Of a stretch of DNA of 24,728 nt, positions 14,598-23,221 are shown piece by piece. The notes under the pieces are model-generated. The model ran no database searches and was not told the origin of the DNA. It worked only from the letters and a program-made list of their open reading frames with translations. This stretch comes from Euryarchaeota archaeon UBA433. Lineage in GTDB: Archaea; Thermoplasmatota; Poseidoniia; Poseidoniales; Poseidoniaceae. A program made the translations under genes and the position numbers. The stretch covers positions 1-24,728 of the forward strand of contig DAFX01000087.1 in assembly GCA_002495535.1 (NCBI GenBank), written 5' to 3'. Position 1 is the stretch's first letter. Every line of letters starts with the position of its first letter.

Positions 14598-17500
14598 TCA
14601 AGAAACGGCGAACCACACCGTCGTTCCATCCACTTCGAATTGATCTGCATCCTCGTGGGGTGCTTCGGAGGTGGGGTGGAACACTGCTGCTGAACACCGT
14701 GTTTCTGTCACAATCCATTGTTGGTCTTCGTCGAACAATTCTGGTGCGTCTTGCATCCAAATCTCCAAATCAATCGTTGCTTCAATTTCCATGTTCAGGG
14801 TCTTCCGCTTTGCTTGAATGCGTCGAGTAATATCACGCGCCAATCCTTTGGAAAGCAGTGCGGGCGCATCGTTCATGTCGAGAACGAGGCTGATGTGAGT
14901 CGCTTCATCACCCTGTCCGATTTGGACGGTTGATGCGGCAAACCCTTCTCGTTCAGCGCGCTTTAATTCGACATCTGTCATTTCGATTGCAACGCCCATG
15001 ATCTCACACTGGCCAGCCTCGATCGAGGCGAGAAGGGCTTCTGGATCTGAGCTGTTTTTGATTTCATTTGCAACAGCATTGACTTCGGCTCGAGCCTTTG
15101 GGGCTAAGGCTCTGAAGTTCGGTGCGAGTTCGATCTTTTGGAAGCGATCTAAATCTTGTTCCACCTCGATGGCTTCAACGTTCAGTTCTTCGGCCAAAAT
15201 ATCGTGGAACTCAGCAAGGTCAGGTCCCGAGACAATCCACCCTTGGGCGCACGGCAAGCGTTGGCGACGACCTGCGTCCACTCGAATTCTTCGTCCGACT
15301 TCTGCAAGTTCTCGCACCAACGCCATCGAGCCCTCTAAATCGAGGTCTTGAGGGGGCAGTTGTGCTGTGGCCGCTGCTGCATCCTTGTCCCAAGAATCTG
15401 CGGTTGCTCCTTCCAGCCCGCCCGGGGTCCCGAGTGGCCATGCGGCTTGGTGCACGGTGTTTCCAGTGAGGTTTCTGTGGATGACATCGACCATGAACGG
15501 GCTCACGGGTGCCATCAACTTGCAGACCGTGGTCAAGACCTCATGCAAGGTGTGCTGGCAAGCCAGCTTATCGGTGGATTCTGCATCGTCCCAAAGTCGA
15601 CGGCGACTTCGTCGAACGTACCAATTTGAGAGGTCATTGACGACGAAATTTTCGAGGTCACGGCATGCCTTGTGGAAGTTCCAAGCCACAAAGTCTGCGT
15701 GGTAGGCTTTGGCGGTGGAGGCTAACCTCGAAAGGATCCAGCGGTCTAGAGTAGGGCGCTGTTCAACATCAACCTGGTTTGCTTCGGGGTCGAAACCGTC
15801 CAATGCAGCATAATCTGCGTGGAATTTGTAGATGTTCCACAACGTCAAGAACATCTTGGCGTATGTTTCTCGCACCCCGTTTGAGTCGAATTTCAGAGGG
15901 TTCCAAGGGGCACCGGCTGTGACCATGTACCAGCGAGTAGCATCTGCTCCTTCTCTGTTGAAGTGGTCCCAAGGATCGACAATATTACCTTTTGATTTGG
16001 ACATTTTCTTTCCTTCTGCATCGAGGATTAAACCAAGGCTCAGGCAGCGTTTGTAGGCCGGTTTGTCAAACACAGCGGTCGAGACTGCGAGAAGGGTGTA
16101 AAACCAACCTCGTGTTTGATCGACACCTTCGCAGATGTAGTCGACAGGGGACGAGGCTTCGAAGGTCTCTCCACCATCAAACGGGTGATGCCATTGAGCG
16201 AACGGGGCGCAACCAGAATCAAACCAGCAATCCATGACAAAGGGTTCTCTGTGCATGGGCGTTCCGTCTTCTCCAAGGAGTGTGTAAGCGTCGACAACCG
16301 GGCGATGCAAATCTACGTCATCAGGGCAGGGTGGGTTCTCGATCCCAGCCGCTGTTGCCTTTTTCACCTCGGCTTGGAGTTCCTCAATGGAGCCGACGCA
16401 CTTCATCTCTCCTTTTTCGCTGCGCCAGACCGGTAGGGGTGTACCCCAGTAGCGTTCTCTGGAGATCGCCCAATCTTTCACATTGCGCAGCCATTCGCCG
16501 AACCGACCTTCACCGACCCAATCAGGTGCCCACTCGACACCATCATTGAATTCGAGCAGGCGTTCTTTCACCGCAGTCATGCGAACGAACCAGGAATCCA
16601 TGGCGTAGTACAACAGGGGATGATCGGTTCGCCAGCAGTGAGGGTAATCGTGCAGGTAGGCCTTTTCACGGTAGAGGAGGCCACTTGAAGGGCCCTTTCC
16701 ATTGCTGCCTCCTTCCGCACTGAGCAGTTCAATCACGGTTTGATCGCAATCCTTGACATACCGCCCATCGAGTTCAGGATGAGTGCCTTCAATGAACGCC
16801 CCATCCATGCCTACCGTGTGGTGTGCAGGAAGGCCCGCGGCCATGCCGAGGTTGTAATCGTCTTCACCGTACATCACTGCGGTGTGAACGACACCAGTTC
16901 CATCGGTAGTGGTGACCCAATCCGCCTCCAAGACCGTCCAAGCGGTCTGCGACCCGTTGCGGGGGACTGCATCGGGGAACAATGGCTCATAGGCCTTCCC
17001 AACCAGATCCTTACCGAGAACTTCTTCAATGATTTCGACGTTGTGGCGGAGCACTTCCTTCATCAAATCCTTTGCAAGAATGACAATTTCACCAACTTCT
17101 GCTCCACCTGCTCCACTCCAGTTTTCGGCTTTCTCCGTGACTCGGGCACGCACATAGGTGACTTCGGGTCCAACGGCTAAGCCCACATTGCCGGGCAGCG
17201 TCCACGGGGTTGTGGTCCAAGCGAGAATGCTTGCATCCTCGTCGACCAGTTTGAATTTCACATAGACGGATGGCTCTTCCACTTCTTTGTAGCCTAAGGC
17301 GACTTCGTGGCTTGAATAGGAGGTTCCAGTTTGAGGGCAGTATGGGAGAACTTTGTGCCCGCGGTACAGCAAACCTTTGTCGAACATTTGCTTCAAGGCC
17401 CACCAGCAAGATTCGACGTAATTGTTGTCGAGTGTCACGTATGGGTTGTCCAAATCGACCCAGTATGCCATGCGTTCTGTCATTTCTCGCCATGAAGATT

Positions 17501-17885
17501 CATAGGTCCAAACTGATTCCCTGCAAGCCTGATTGAAGTTGTCCATGCCGAAGGCTTCGATGGCTTCATTGCTCATGAGATCCATGCGCTTCTGCACTTC
17601 GATTTCCACGGGTAGGCCGTGAGTGTCCCATCCTCCCTTTCGCTTTACTTGGAAGCCTTCCATCGTCTTCCATCGGCACACGAGGTCCTTGTAGGCTCGA
17701 GCTACGACGTGGTGGATTCCAGGTTTTCCATTTGCGGTGGGAGGGCCCTCTAGGAAGATGAAAGGTGCGCCATTGCTTCGAGAATCAATGGATGTCTGAA
17801 AGGCGTTTTCTTGCTTCCAAGCCTCCAAAAGGGCAGTCTCTAGAGCCACCGCATCCAGTTCGCCAGCAGCATCGGGTTGAGCCAT
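14598..17885 (-). CDS. ileS: Isoleucyl-tRNA synthetase (GIHH-type)
   Basis: This is a class I synthetase of about 1095 residues that charges tRNA-Ile. The HIGH motif is the variant Pro-Gly-Ile-His-His (55-59), typical of eukaryote-like and archaeal IleRS rather than of E. coli-type enzymes. The downstream GGWDTHGLPVEIEVQK is diagnostic. The CP1 editing domain is present (LAWTTTPWTLPGNVGLAVG; later HTAVMYGEDDYNLG), so Val-tRNA-Ile can be cleared. KMSKS is at 627-631, followed by the anticodon-binding helical domain (WILSRL; DLSNWYVRRSRRRLW) and a long C-terminal extension. I chose the ATG at 17885. An in-frame ATG at 17948 would add 21 Cys/Trp-containing residues with no family counterpart, but it cannot be ruled out. 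It is the first gene of the minus-strand run and diverges from the giant surface protein gene. Confidence 0.97.
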   Translation of the reverse strand: MAQPDAAGELDAVALETALLEAWKQENAFQTSIDSRSNGAPFIFLEGPPTANGKPGIHHVVARAYKDLVCRWKTMEGFQVKRKGGWDTHGLPVEIEVQKRMDLMSNEAIEAFGMDNFNQACRESVWTYESSWREMTERMAYWVDLDNPYVTLDNNYVESCWWALKQMFDKGLLYRGHKVLPYCPQTGTSYSSHEVALGYKEVEEPSVYVKFKLVDEDASILAWTTTPWTLPGNVGLAVGPEVTYVRARVTEKAENWSGAGGAEVGEIVILAKDLMKEVLRHNVEIIEEVLGKDLVGKAYEPLFPDAVPRNGSQTAWTVLEADWVTTTDGTGVVHTAVMYGEDDYNLGMAAGLPAHHTVGMDGAFIEGTHPELDGRYVKDCDQTVIELLSAEGGSNGKGPSSGLLYREKAYLHDYPHCWRTDHPLLYYAMDSWFVRMTAVKERLLEFNDGVEWAPDWVGEGRFGEWLRNVKDWAISRERYWGTPLPVWRSEKGEMKCVGSIEELQAEVKKATAAGIENPPCPDDVDLHRPVVDAYTLLGEDGTPMHREPFVMDCWFDSGCAPFAQWHHPFDGGETFEASSPVDYICEGVDQTRGWFYTLLAVSTAVFDKPAYKRCLSLGLILDAEGKKMSKSKGNIVDPWDHFNREGADATRWYMVTAGAPWNPLKFDSNGVRETYAKMFLTLWNIYKFHADYAALDGFDPEANQVDVEQRPTLDRWILSRLASTAKAYHADFVAWNFHKACRDLENFVVNDLSNWYVRRSRRRLWDDAESTDKLACQHTLHEVLTTVCKLMAPVSPFMVDVIHRNLTGNTVHQAAWPLGTPGGLEGATADSWDKDAAAATAQLPPQDLDLEGSMALVRELAEVGRRIRVDAGRRQRLPCAQGWIVSGPDLAEFHDILAEELNVEAIEVEQDLDRFQKIELAPNFRALAPKARAEVNAVANEIKNSSDPEALLASIEAGQCEIMGVAIEMTDVELKRAEREGFAASTVQIGQGDEATHISLVLDMNDAPALLSKGLARDITRRIQAKRKTLNMEIEATIDLEIWMQDAPELFDEDQQWIVTETRCSAAVFHPTSEAPHEDADQFEVDGTTVWFAVS

Positions 17886-17976
17886 GCTTCGCCGAGCGGT
17901 GGTATTGTCTTGAACCTCACCCCTCCACTGGCAGCAAAAAACATACATTTTGGAGGGACGAATGACCTCATGAATT

Positions 17977-18009
17977 CATCAAATTGTCGTACTTTCTTTC
18001 AATTTGATG
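17977..18009. promoter_or_regulatory. Perfect 10-bp inverted repeat between ileS and the surface-protein gene
   Basis: CATCAAATTG (17977-17986) and CAATTTGATG (18000-18009) are exact reverse complements separated by 13 bases, so the arm centres are 23 bases apart, about two helical turns. The left arm overlaps a second palindrome, ATGAATTCAT (17970-17979). The right arm ends 38 bases before the ATG of the giant surface protein. The spacing and location fit an operator for a dimeric regulator better than a terminator, since both genes read outward. The symmetry is seen. The function is inferred. Confidence 0.45.
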
Positions 18010-18047
18010 GGGCATGATTCAAGTTCTTTGACCGACAGGCGCAGAGC

Positions 18048-21000
18048 ATGGCGGGTGCCTCGGGGCTGAAAACTGCAGTTTTTCTGGGGCTGTTAATGGT
18101 CCTCGGCGGTCCACTTAATGCCATGTTGATCGATGGAAACAACGCCCCAGATTCGAGCCTCAATGAAGCACCAGTTGTTGCATCAGCAATGTCGGGTGAA
18201 AACTCAACATTTTTGCTGCCTGGAAATAACCTCGCAGCCACTTCGTTCACCATTGACGTTCCAAGTGATGCACCAGTGACGAGCGTCCACCTACAAATGG
18301 AACCGACTGTTCAACCGACACAAAGTGGCTTTGTTTGGGATGATAATTCGGCCTGGTCAGCTTCTTCGGCAACCCACAACGGCACGTTCGGGGCAGACGG
18401 TTCCCTCTCAGGTGACGGCGGAGGCACGCTGTGGGATTTTGACACTGGACTTCAGGGATGGACCGTCTCTTCTTCGACCTATATTGGGCCATACACGGCC
18501 GTTTGCGGTAAAAACGGAAGCACAGGTGGTTCGTTCAAGACCCAAGCAAGCAGTACGCCAGAACACGCCACCTCCCCGGTCATCAATCTTGCAGGCGTCA
18601 ACACCATTCCTTTGCACGCTTGGGTTCTCCAAGGATCTTCCAGTTGCGGTGAAGAAGCAGATTCTGGTGAGGATTTGAAGGTTCAATACAAAACCACTTC
18701 CAACACATGGACGACCCTCAACACTTGGTCAGGAGCCCCTATTGGCGGTAACGCCCAACAGTGGATGGGTACCTTGCCCGCAGCTGCGCTTCACTCCACC
18801 AGTCAGATTCGTTTTGAACAAGTACGTGGCTCTGGAACCTGCTGTGATTACTGGTTCATCGACGATGTGCACCTCGCACTCCCGCCTTCCGCAGATTGGA
18901 CAAGCCCTACAATCGGTTTTTCGCAAAACGATTTCCAAACCCTCAACGCAGGCCCTTGGGCCCCTCTGCACCTTGATGTAGAAATTCCTGATGGCGCTTA
19001 CCTCAACTGGACGGTGCTTGATGCGACCAGTGGTGAAGCGATTGTCGGCATGTCTGGCAGTGCAGACAACATCATCCCATTGAACGCACTTGACTGGAAA
19101 ACACATACTTCCATTCAATTGCAACTCTTCCTCACACCGTCTCCAAGTGGAGAGATGCCTACGGTTTACTCCATCAGCGGTGATGGTGCCTATTTTGCCG
19201 CAGCAACCTCAGAATCGGCGTTTGAAGGTTGGACCACAAATCCTGGAGGCGTGCTCTATGTGGAAGCATCCGAATCGCTGGTTGGCGCCGTTGATGACGT
19301 CTTGACTTCACCTTGGTTTACCGCCTCGTCTTCACTTTCAGAGATCAACATCGATGCAGCGGCCAATGGCGTTCAGACCCAATTCAGAACCTCTGTCGAT
19401 CAACCATGGAGCAACATCTCCCTCCCTTACACCATGAATTTGCTCGGGCATGAAGGTTCCATCGGTTCCTATCAAGTTCAATTTGTGGCGTTGCAAAATT
19501 CATCTTCCAACACAACCACCACCGAGCCTTGGGAGGTGTTTGAGTTTGAAACGGGGGCATTTGGAGGCTTACAACCAGCCTCTCCTGCTATTGATTTCGG
19601 TCAAGACGGTGTTCTCGAATGGGGCGGTAGCGATGCTCGTGTTGGATCGTGGGGATGGCAAGACCGGTTTGAAAACGGTCAAACGTCAATCGCTGCCAAC
19701 CCCGGTATCTCTGGAAGTTCATCAGCTAAGGCGTGGGTCCCCGTTGTGGACTTAGCTTCATTCTCTTTCACTGCTGTTTCAAGCGGAGGCTCGTTGGATG
19801 ACGTGGTCTTGCGAATTGGAAACGACCAAATTGCCAATTGGACTGTCGACGGGACGAGTCACTTGGCGCTCAACCAGTCTGAACTTGATTCGATGACCAC
19901 CGTTTTGTCGAGTTTATCTTCCACCGTTGGCGCTCTTGGTACCTCTTTTGCTGAGGTCACATTCGAAGTCGCTGGGACCGGCAACGTCACGCTCGGTGGC
20001 CTGTCCATCCCATACAGCGTCTCCACATCGATTGACGCTTCATCAGATTCTGCCTTTGTCTTGGCCATGAACACGGCCCGTTATGGCTTGGCTTCAAGCA
20101 ATGGTTTGCATCAAATCACCGTGCCGTTCATGTCTGAAACTCCCGGAGGAATCAAAGTTTCAATAGAGGGGCTCAACAGTTCATCAGCGGTTCAACTCCT
20201 AAGTTCAGAGATGCTGATCGACGAGCCAGTTTTGACGCCAAGTCAACGCTGGCAGACGATGAACACGACCTACAACGTATACGGTTCCAGCGCTACAATG
20301 ACCCGACTTCAAGTGACTGATGGTGCGACGACGGGCACCTGGTTGCTGCCATTTAACGGCGGTTCTCCGGTTGGACTTGGGGCTTCTGAACACATTGAAC
20401 TTCACCCGGAACACGCTCTTGTTGTCGTCGAGAGCGGGGTCCAAACCACAACCAGCGTGACGTTCAGAATCGAACCATCTTGGGACGACAGTGAGGTCAT
20501 GACCGCCACCTCAAGGATGGTTCTCTCCAACGGCGTAATCTCAATCCCTTCGGTTCATCAATGGGGCGGTTTTGGTACGCAAGGGTACGAAAATGATTTG
20601 GAGATTCAGGACGTTATCTTCACCGATGTGGAGGCAAACAGAACCCTCACAAGTTCCGATTATTACCTCAAAGCAGGCATCGATGTCCATCTTTCTATGA
20701 GGGTTGGATTCGAAGGGCTTGACTCCATCGATGCCTTTGCAGAAGGCGATGCCCTCGTGTCCTTGTATCGCGGCGAAACGTTGGTTGCCAACACCACATC
20801 GCTTGACGAAAATTTCTGGAATTACACGGATACAATACCGTTCACCTTCGGCGAACTCACGTGGCGGGTTGAGTTGACTTCCCTCAACGGCTCTGGCTTG
20901 ACAGAAGATGCGGTGTTTGAGCGAACCTTCCACATTGATTCAATCAACCCTCAGGTCCTGTCAACTTCGATGGATCTGTACGATCATCGAGCACCTTCAA

Positions 21001-23204
21001 GCACCCAAACGATTCAGATTCAAATCACAGACCAACCCTTACTTCCGACGAATGTCCAGGCGATGGTGTGGAGGGAATGGATTGATGATACAAACCTCAA
21101 CAACTGGCCGGATGCCGATGAATACCAAGGCCTCGGCCTCTATGTACCCAACGATTTGACCACATTGATCGGACAATACACACTTCTTTTGGATGACACA
21201 GGTGGAAGCCTAGGTCAAAAAGTCGCAGTGTACATCTCTGGTATGGATGATGCAGGTCAACACATCGAGAAAGGTGGGACCAACGAAAGTGGTCGTCATC
21301 TGTTCATGTACCAACTTGCCGTTGACGGTGCGCCAACAATAGAACAGGGTGCATTTTCCTACGAATCCGGCCGAGAACCATGGCTTCACCCACAGACGCC
21401 ATACGCCATCAACGTCGATATTTCAGAACCAAACGGGGGTTCAGATTTGACCGATGTCATCGTTGAATTGGCTTCGAACCAAGGCAGTGACCCGCTCCCG
21501 ATTCAATGGGACTTTTCCACTGGCAATTGCACCACTACAAGCCCTCATCTTACTGTGATTGACTGCACGATGTTTGGCGCCAATGGCCCCGCAGACCCCT
21601 ATGAACGAGACATCACCCTGAACATTGAATTCCTTCTGGCATGGACCACTCCAGATTTGGGTGAAACGCGACGAGAACCAGGCGTTCGTGTCATCGATCG
21701 TGCTGGTCAAGAAGTGTTCAAGGCGTTCCCTGAACACCGTTGGCGCTTCTCGGCAGCTATGGAAATTCCAGAGGAATCGGTTGGCTTGGTGCTCTCTCAA
21801 GGTTCATTGCTTGGTGATGGTGCTCGATTGGCTCCAAACAGTCCGATGGAAATCGCTGGTGGTGTTGTGTTCAGTCAAACCAATGCGGTGCCGGTGTTTG
21901 ATTGCACGATCGACGTGTTGTTCGCTGGTGATACCTATTCGGCGACCACCTTCGAAGGCATTTGGTCGATGGAACTGCAAGCACCTGCAGAATCTGGAAC
22001 ACTCCCGCTCACCTGGAGCGTTGGCTGTTTGCAAGGGCAAGGCGTCGATGCTACCGATAAGGAAACTTCAGTGCGATGGATTGTCATCGACGGAACGGGT
22101 CCCGAACCTGTGGAGGTCCTCAACCCGAGACCAGCAGCGGTGCTGGCAGCGGACGTGCACGAAGTCCGTGTCCTGCTTTCAGAGGAGGGTGGACTTGAAG
22201 TCGATTCATTGGAACTTGTCTGGTGGGTCGAAGAAAAAGAAACGGGCGATCGATTGCGAAATGGAGTCGAGCCCCTCACTTTGGTTGGCAACGAGATTTC
22301 CGGTCTTCGATTGGAAGTGTTTGGAAGCATTGACCTCAGTGTCATCACGCCAACCATGCTGGAAAACCGTCTCGAATTGCACGTCGTTGTCGCAGGTAGA
22401 GACCTCGCCGACAACGAAATCCTCGGCCTCGGTGCAACGCCAGCAGGAACCCCAGTTGGTATCTGGGACATGGAATGGCTCAAGCCAGAATTTGAGATTT
22501 CACAAGGTTCGGTCGAATACTCTCGACTGATCATTGAAGTCGGCCAGACCTCAATCGTTACTGCGTATGTGAAGAACACCGGCACGCTTGACGGCAGCGT
22601 CGATATCGTGTTCACAATCGTTGATGCGGACGGCAACAGGTCGACTTTGCGTCGAACGAATGCAGCGGTGCCTCAAGGTGGGGAAGTTCCAGTTCAAGTG
22701 GATTGGAACCCCGATGCTGCAGGTCTCCAATGGATTGAAGTGACGCTCGAGAATGATCTCTCATCAAGTGGGCCTTCTATCGATGTCCGCCCTCCTCGAG
22801 AGGAATCCTTCACAGAACGAGTGTTTGGCGACATCAATCCCGTGATTGGAAGCGTCGCAGGTTTGCTCTTTGTTTCAATCCTCATCACAGGCCTTCTCTA
22901 TGCTGCTCGCATGACGCGCAAGCGTGGCTCAAAGGCAGAGTATGATTGGGATGAGTATTCATCCGAATTGGAAGATGATGAAGACGAGTACGAAGATGAC
23001 GAGGAAGTTCCAGAGACCACATCCAGTCATGGCTCAGGAGCACAAGCTGGGGCGGCAACCACTGTTGTAGCAACGGCAACCACTGCTGAGGAAGAAGAAA
23101 CCGATTGGGTCCGGGGTTCGGATGGATATTGGTGGTACCACGACAAAGTCGCCGATGAATGGTGGTACAAAGATTCAGAAGGGAACATCGTAAGGCACAA
23201 TTAG
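18048..23204 (+). CDS. Giant membrane-anchored cell-surface protein
   Basis: This 1718-residue exported protein opens with a signal peptide (residues 1 to about 26; hydrophobic LKTAVFLGLLMVLGG). Most of it is beta-rich, with Ig/jelly-roll-like segments. Residues about 128-275 form a MAM/laminin-like sandwich (DFDTGLQGW to WFIDDVHLALP) with paired Cys. Residues about 1480-1580 look like a CARDB-type adhesive domain (IIEVGQTSIVTAYVKNTGTLDGS). One transmembrane helix (about 1598-1620) is followed by basic residues, a Glu/Asp-rich stretch (about 1631-1660), an Ala/Thr linker and an aromatic tail (DGYWWYHDK, then EWWYKD). Many Asn-x-Ser/Thr sequons are present in the ectodomain. No catalytic motif was found. 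It is likely an adhesin, S-layer-associated or substrate-capture protein. The tail should be cytoplasmic. nadE follows after 17 bases. Confidence 0.85.
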   Translation: MAGASGLKTAVFLGLLMVLGGPLNAMLIDGNNAPDSSLNEAPVVASAMSGENSTFLLPGNNLAATSFTIDVPSDAPVTSVHLQMEPTVQPTQSGFVWDDNSAWSASSATHNGTFGADGSLSGDGGGTLWDFDTGLQGWTVSSSTYIGPYTAVCGKNGSTGGSFKTQASSTPEHATSPVINLAGVNTIPLHAWVLQGSSSCGEEADSGEDLKVQYKTTSNTWTTLNTWSGAPIGGNAQQWMGTLPAAALHSTSQIRFEQVRGSGTCCDYWFIDDVHLALPPSADWTSPTIGFSQNDFQTLNAGPWAPLHLDVEIPDGAYLNWTVLDATSGEAIVGMSGSADNIIPLNALDWKTHTSIQLQLFLTPSPSGEMPTVYSISGDGAYFAAATSESAFEGWTTNPGGVLYVEASESLVGAVDDVLTSPWFTASSSLSEINIDAAANGVQTQFRTSVDQPWSNISLPYTMNLLGHEGSIGSYQVQFVALQNSSSNTTTTEPWEVFEFETGAFGGLQPASPAIDFGQDGVLEWGGSDARVGSWGWQDRFENGQTSIAANPGISGSSSAKAWVPVVDLASFSFTAVSSGGSLDDVVLRIGNDQIANWTVDGTSHLALNQSELDSMTTVLSSLSSTVGALGTSFAEVTFEVAGTGNVTLGGLSIPYSVSTSIDASSDSAFVLAMNTARYGLASSNGLHQITVPFMSETPGGIKVSIEGLNSSSAVQLLSSEMLIDEPVLTPSQRWQTMNTTYNVYGSSATMTRLQVTDGATTGTWLLPFNGGSPVGLGASEHIELHPEHALVVVESGVQTTTSVTFRIEPSWDDSEVMTATSRMVLSNGVISIPSVHQWGGFGTQGYENDLEIQDVIFTDVEANRTLTSSDYYLKAGIDVHLSMRVGFEGLDSIDAFAEGDALVSLYRGETLVANTTSLDENFWNYTDTIPFTFGELTWRVELTSLNGSGLTEDAVFERTFHIDSINPQVLSTSMDLYDHRAPSSTQTIQIQITDQPLLPTNVQAMVWREWIDDTNLNNWPDADEYQGLGLYVPNDLTTLIGQYTLLLDDTGGSLGQKVAVYISGMDDAGQHIEKGGTNESGRHLFMYQLAVDGAPTIEQGAFSYESGREPWLHPQTPYAINVDISEPNGGSDLTDVIVELASNQGSDPLPIQWDFSTGNCTTTSPHLTVIDCTMFGANGPADPYERDITLNIEFLLAWTTPDLGETRREPGVRVIDRAGQEVFKAFPEHRWRFSAAMEIPEESVGLVLSQGSLLGDGARLAPNSPMEIAGGVVFSQTNAVPVFDCTIDVLFAGDTYSATTFEGIWSMELQAPAESGTLPLTWSVGCLQGQGVDATDKETSVRWIVIDGTGPEPVEVLNPRPAAVLAADVHEVRVLLSEEGGLEVDSLELVWWVEEKETGDRLRNGVEPLTLVGNEISGLRLEVFGSIDLSVITPTMLENRLELHVVVAGRDLADNEILGLGATPAGTPVGIWDMEWLKPEFEISQGSVEYSRLIIEVGQTSIVTAYVKNTGTLDGSVDIVFTIVDADGNRSTLRRTNAAVPQGGEVPVQVDWNPDAAGLQWIEVTLENDLSSSGPSIDVRPPREESFTERVFGDINPVIGSVAGLLFVSILITGLLYAARMTRKRGSKAEYDWDEYSSELEDDEDEYEDDEEVPETTSSHGSGAQAGAATTVVATATTAEEEETDWVRGSDGYWWYHDKVADEWWYKDSEGNIVRHN

Positions 23205-23221
23205 GATGGGCGTTGAGTTCA

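Noticed and set aside
17886..17948. An upstream ATG giving ileS 21 more residues.
   Set aside because: The extra residues are Cys/Trp/Gln-rich and do not resemble IleRS N-termini. The ATG at 17885 gives a conventional start. Not fully excluded.
21625..22530. A 301-codon open frame inside the giant surface-protein gene on the same strand.
   Set aside because: It is out of frame with a well-supported signal-peptide-to-membrane-helix protein, its translation is Cys/Arg/Trp/Ser-rich without motifs, and it has no leader. It is a composition shadow.
21935..22636. A 233-codon minus-strand frame opposite the giant surface-protein gene.
   Set aside because: It is Ser/Thr/Pro-rich low-complexity text typical of the antisense of an acidic beta-rich protein, with no recognisable domain.
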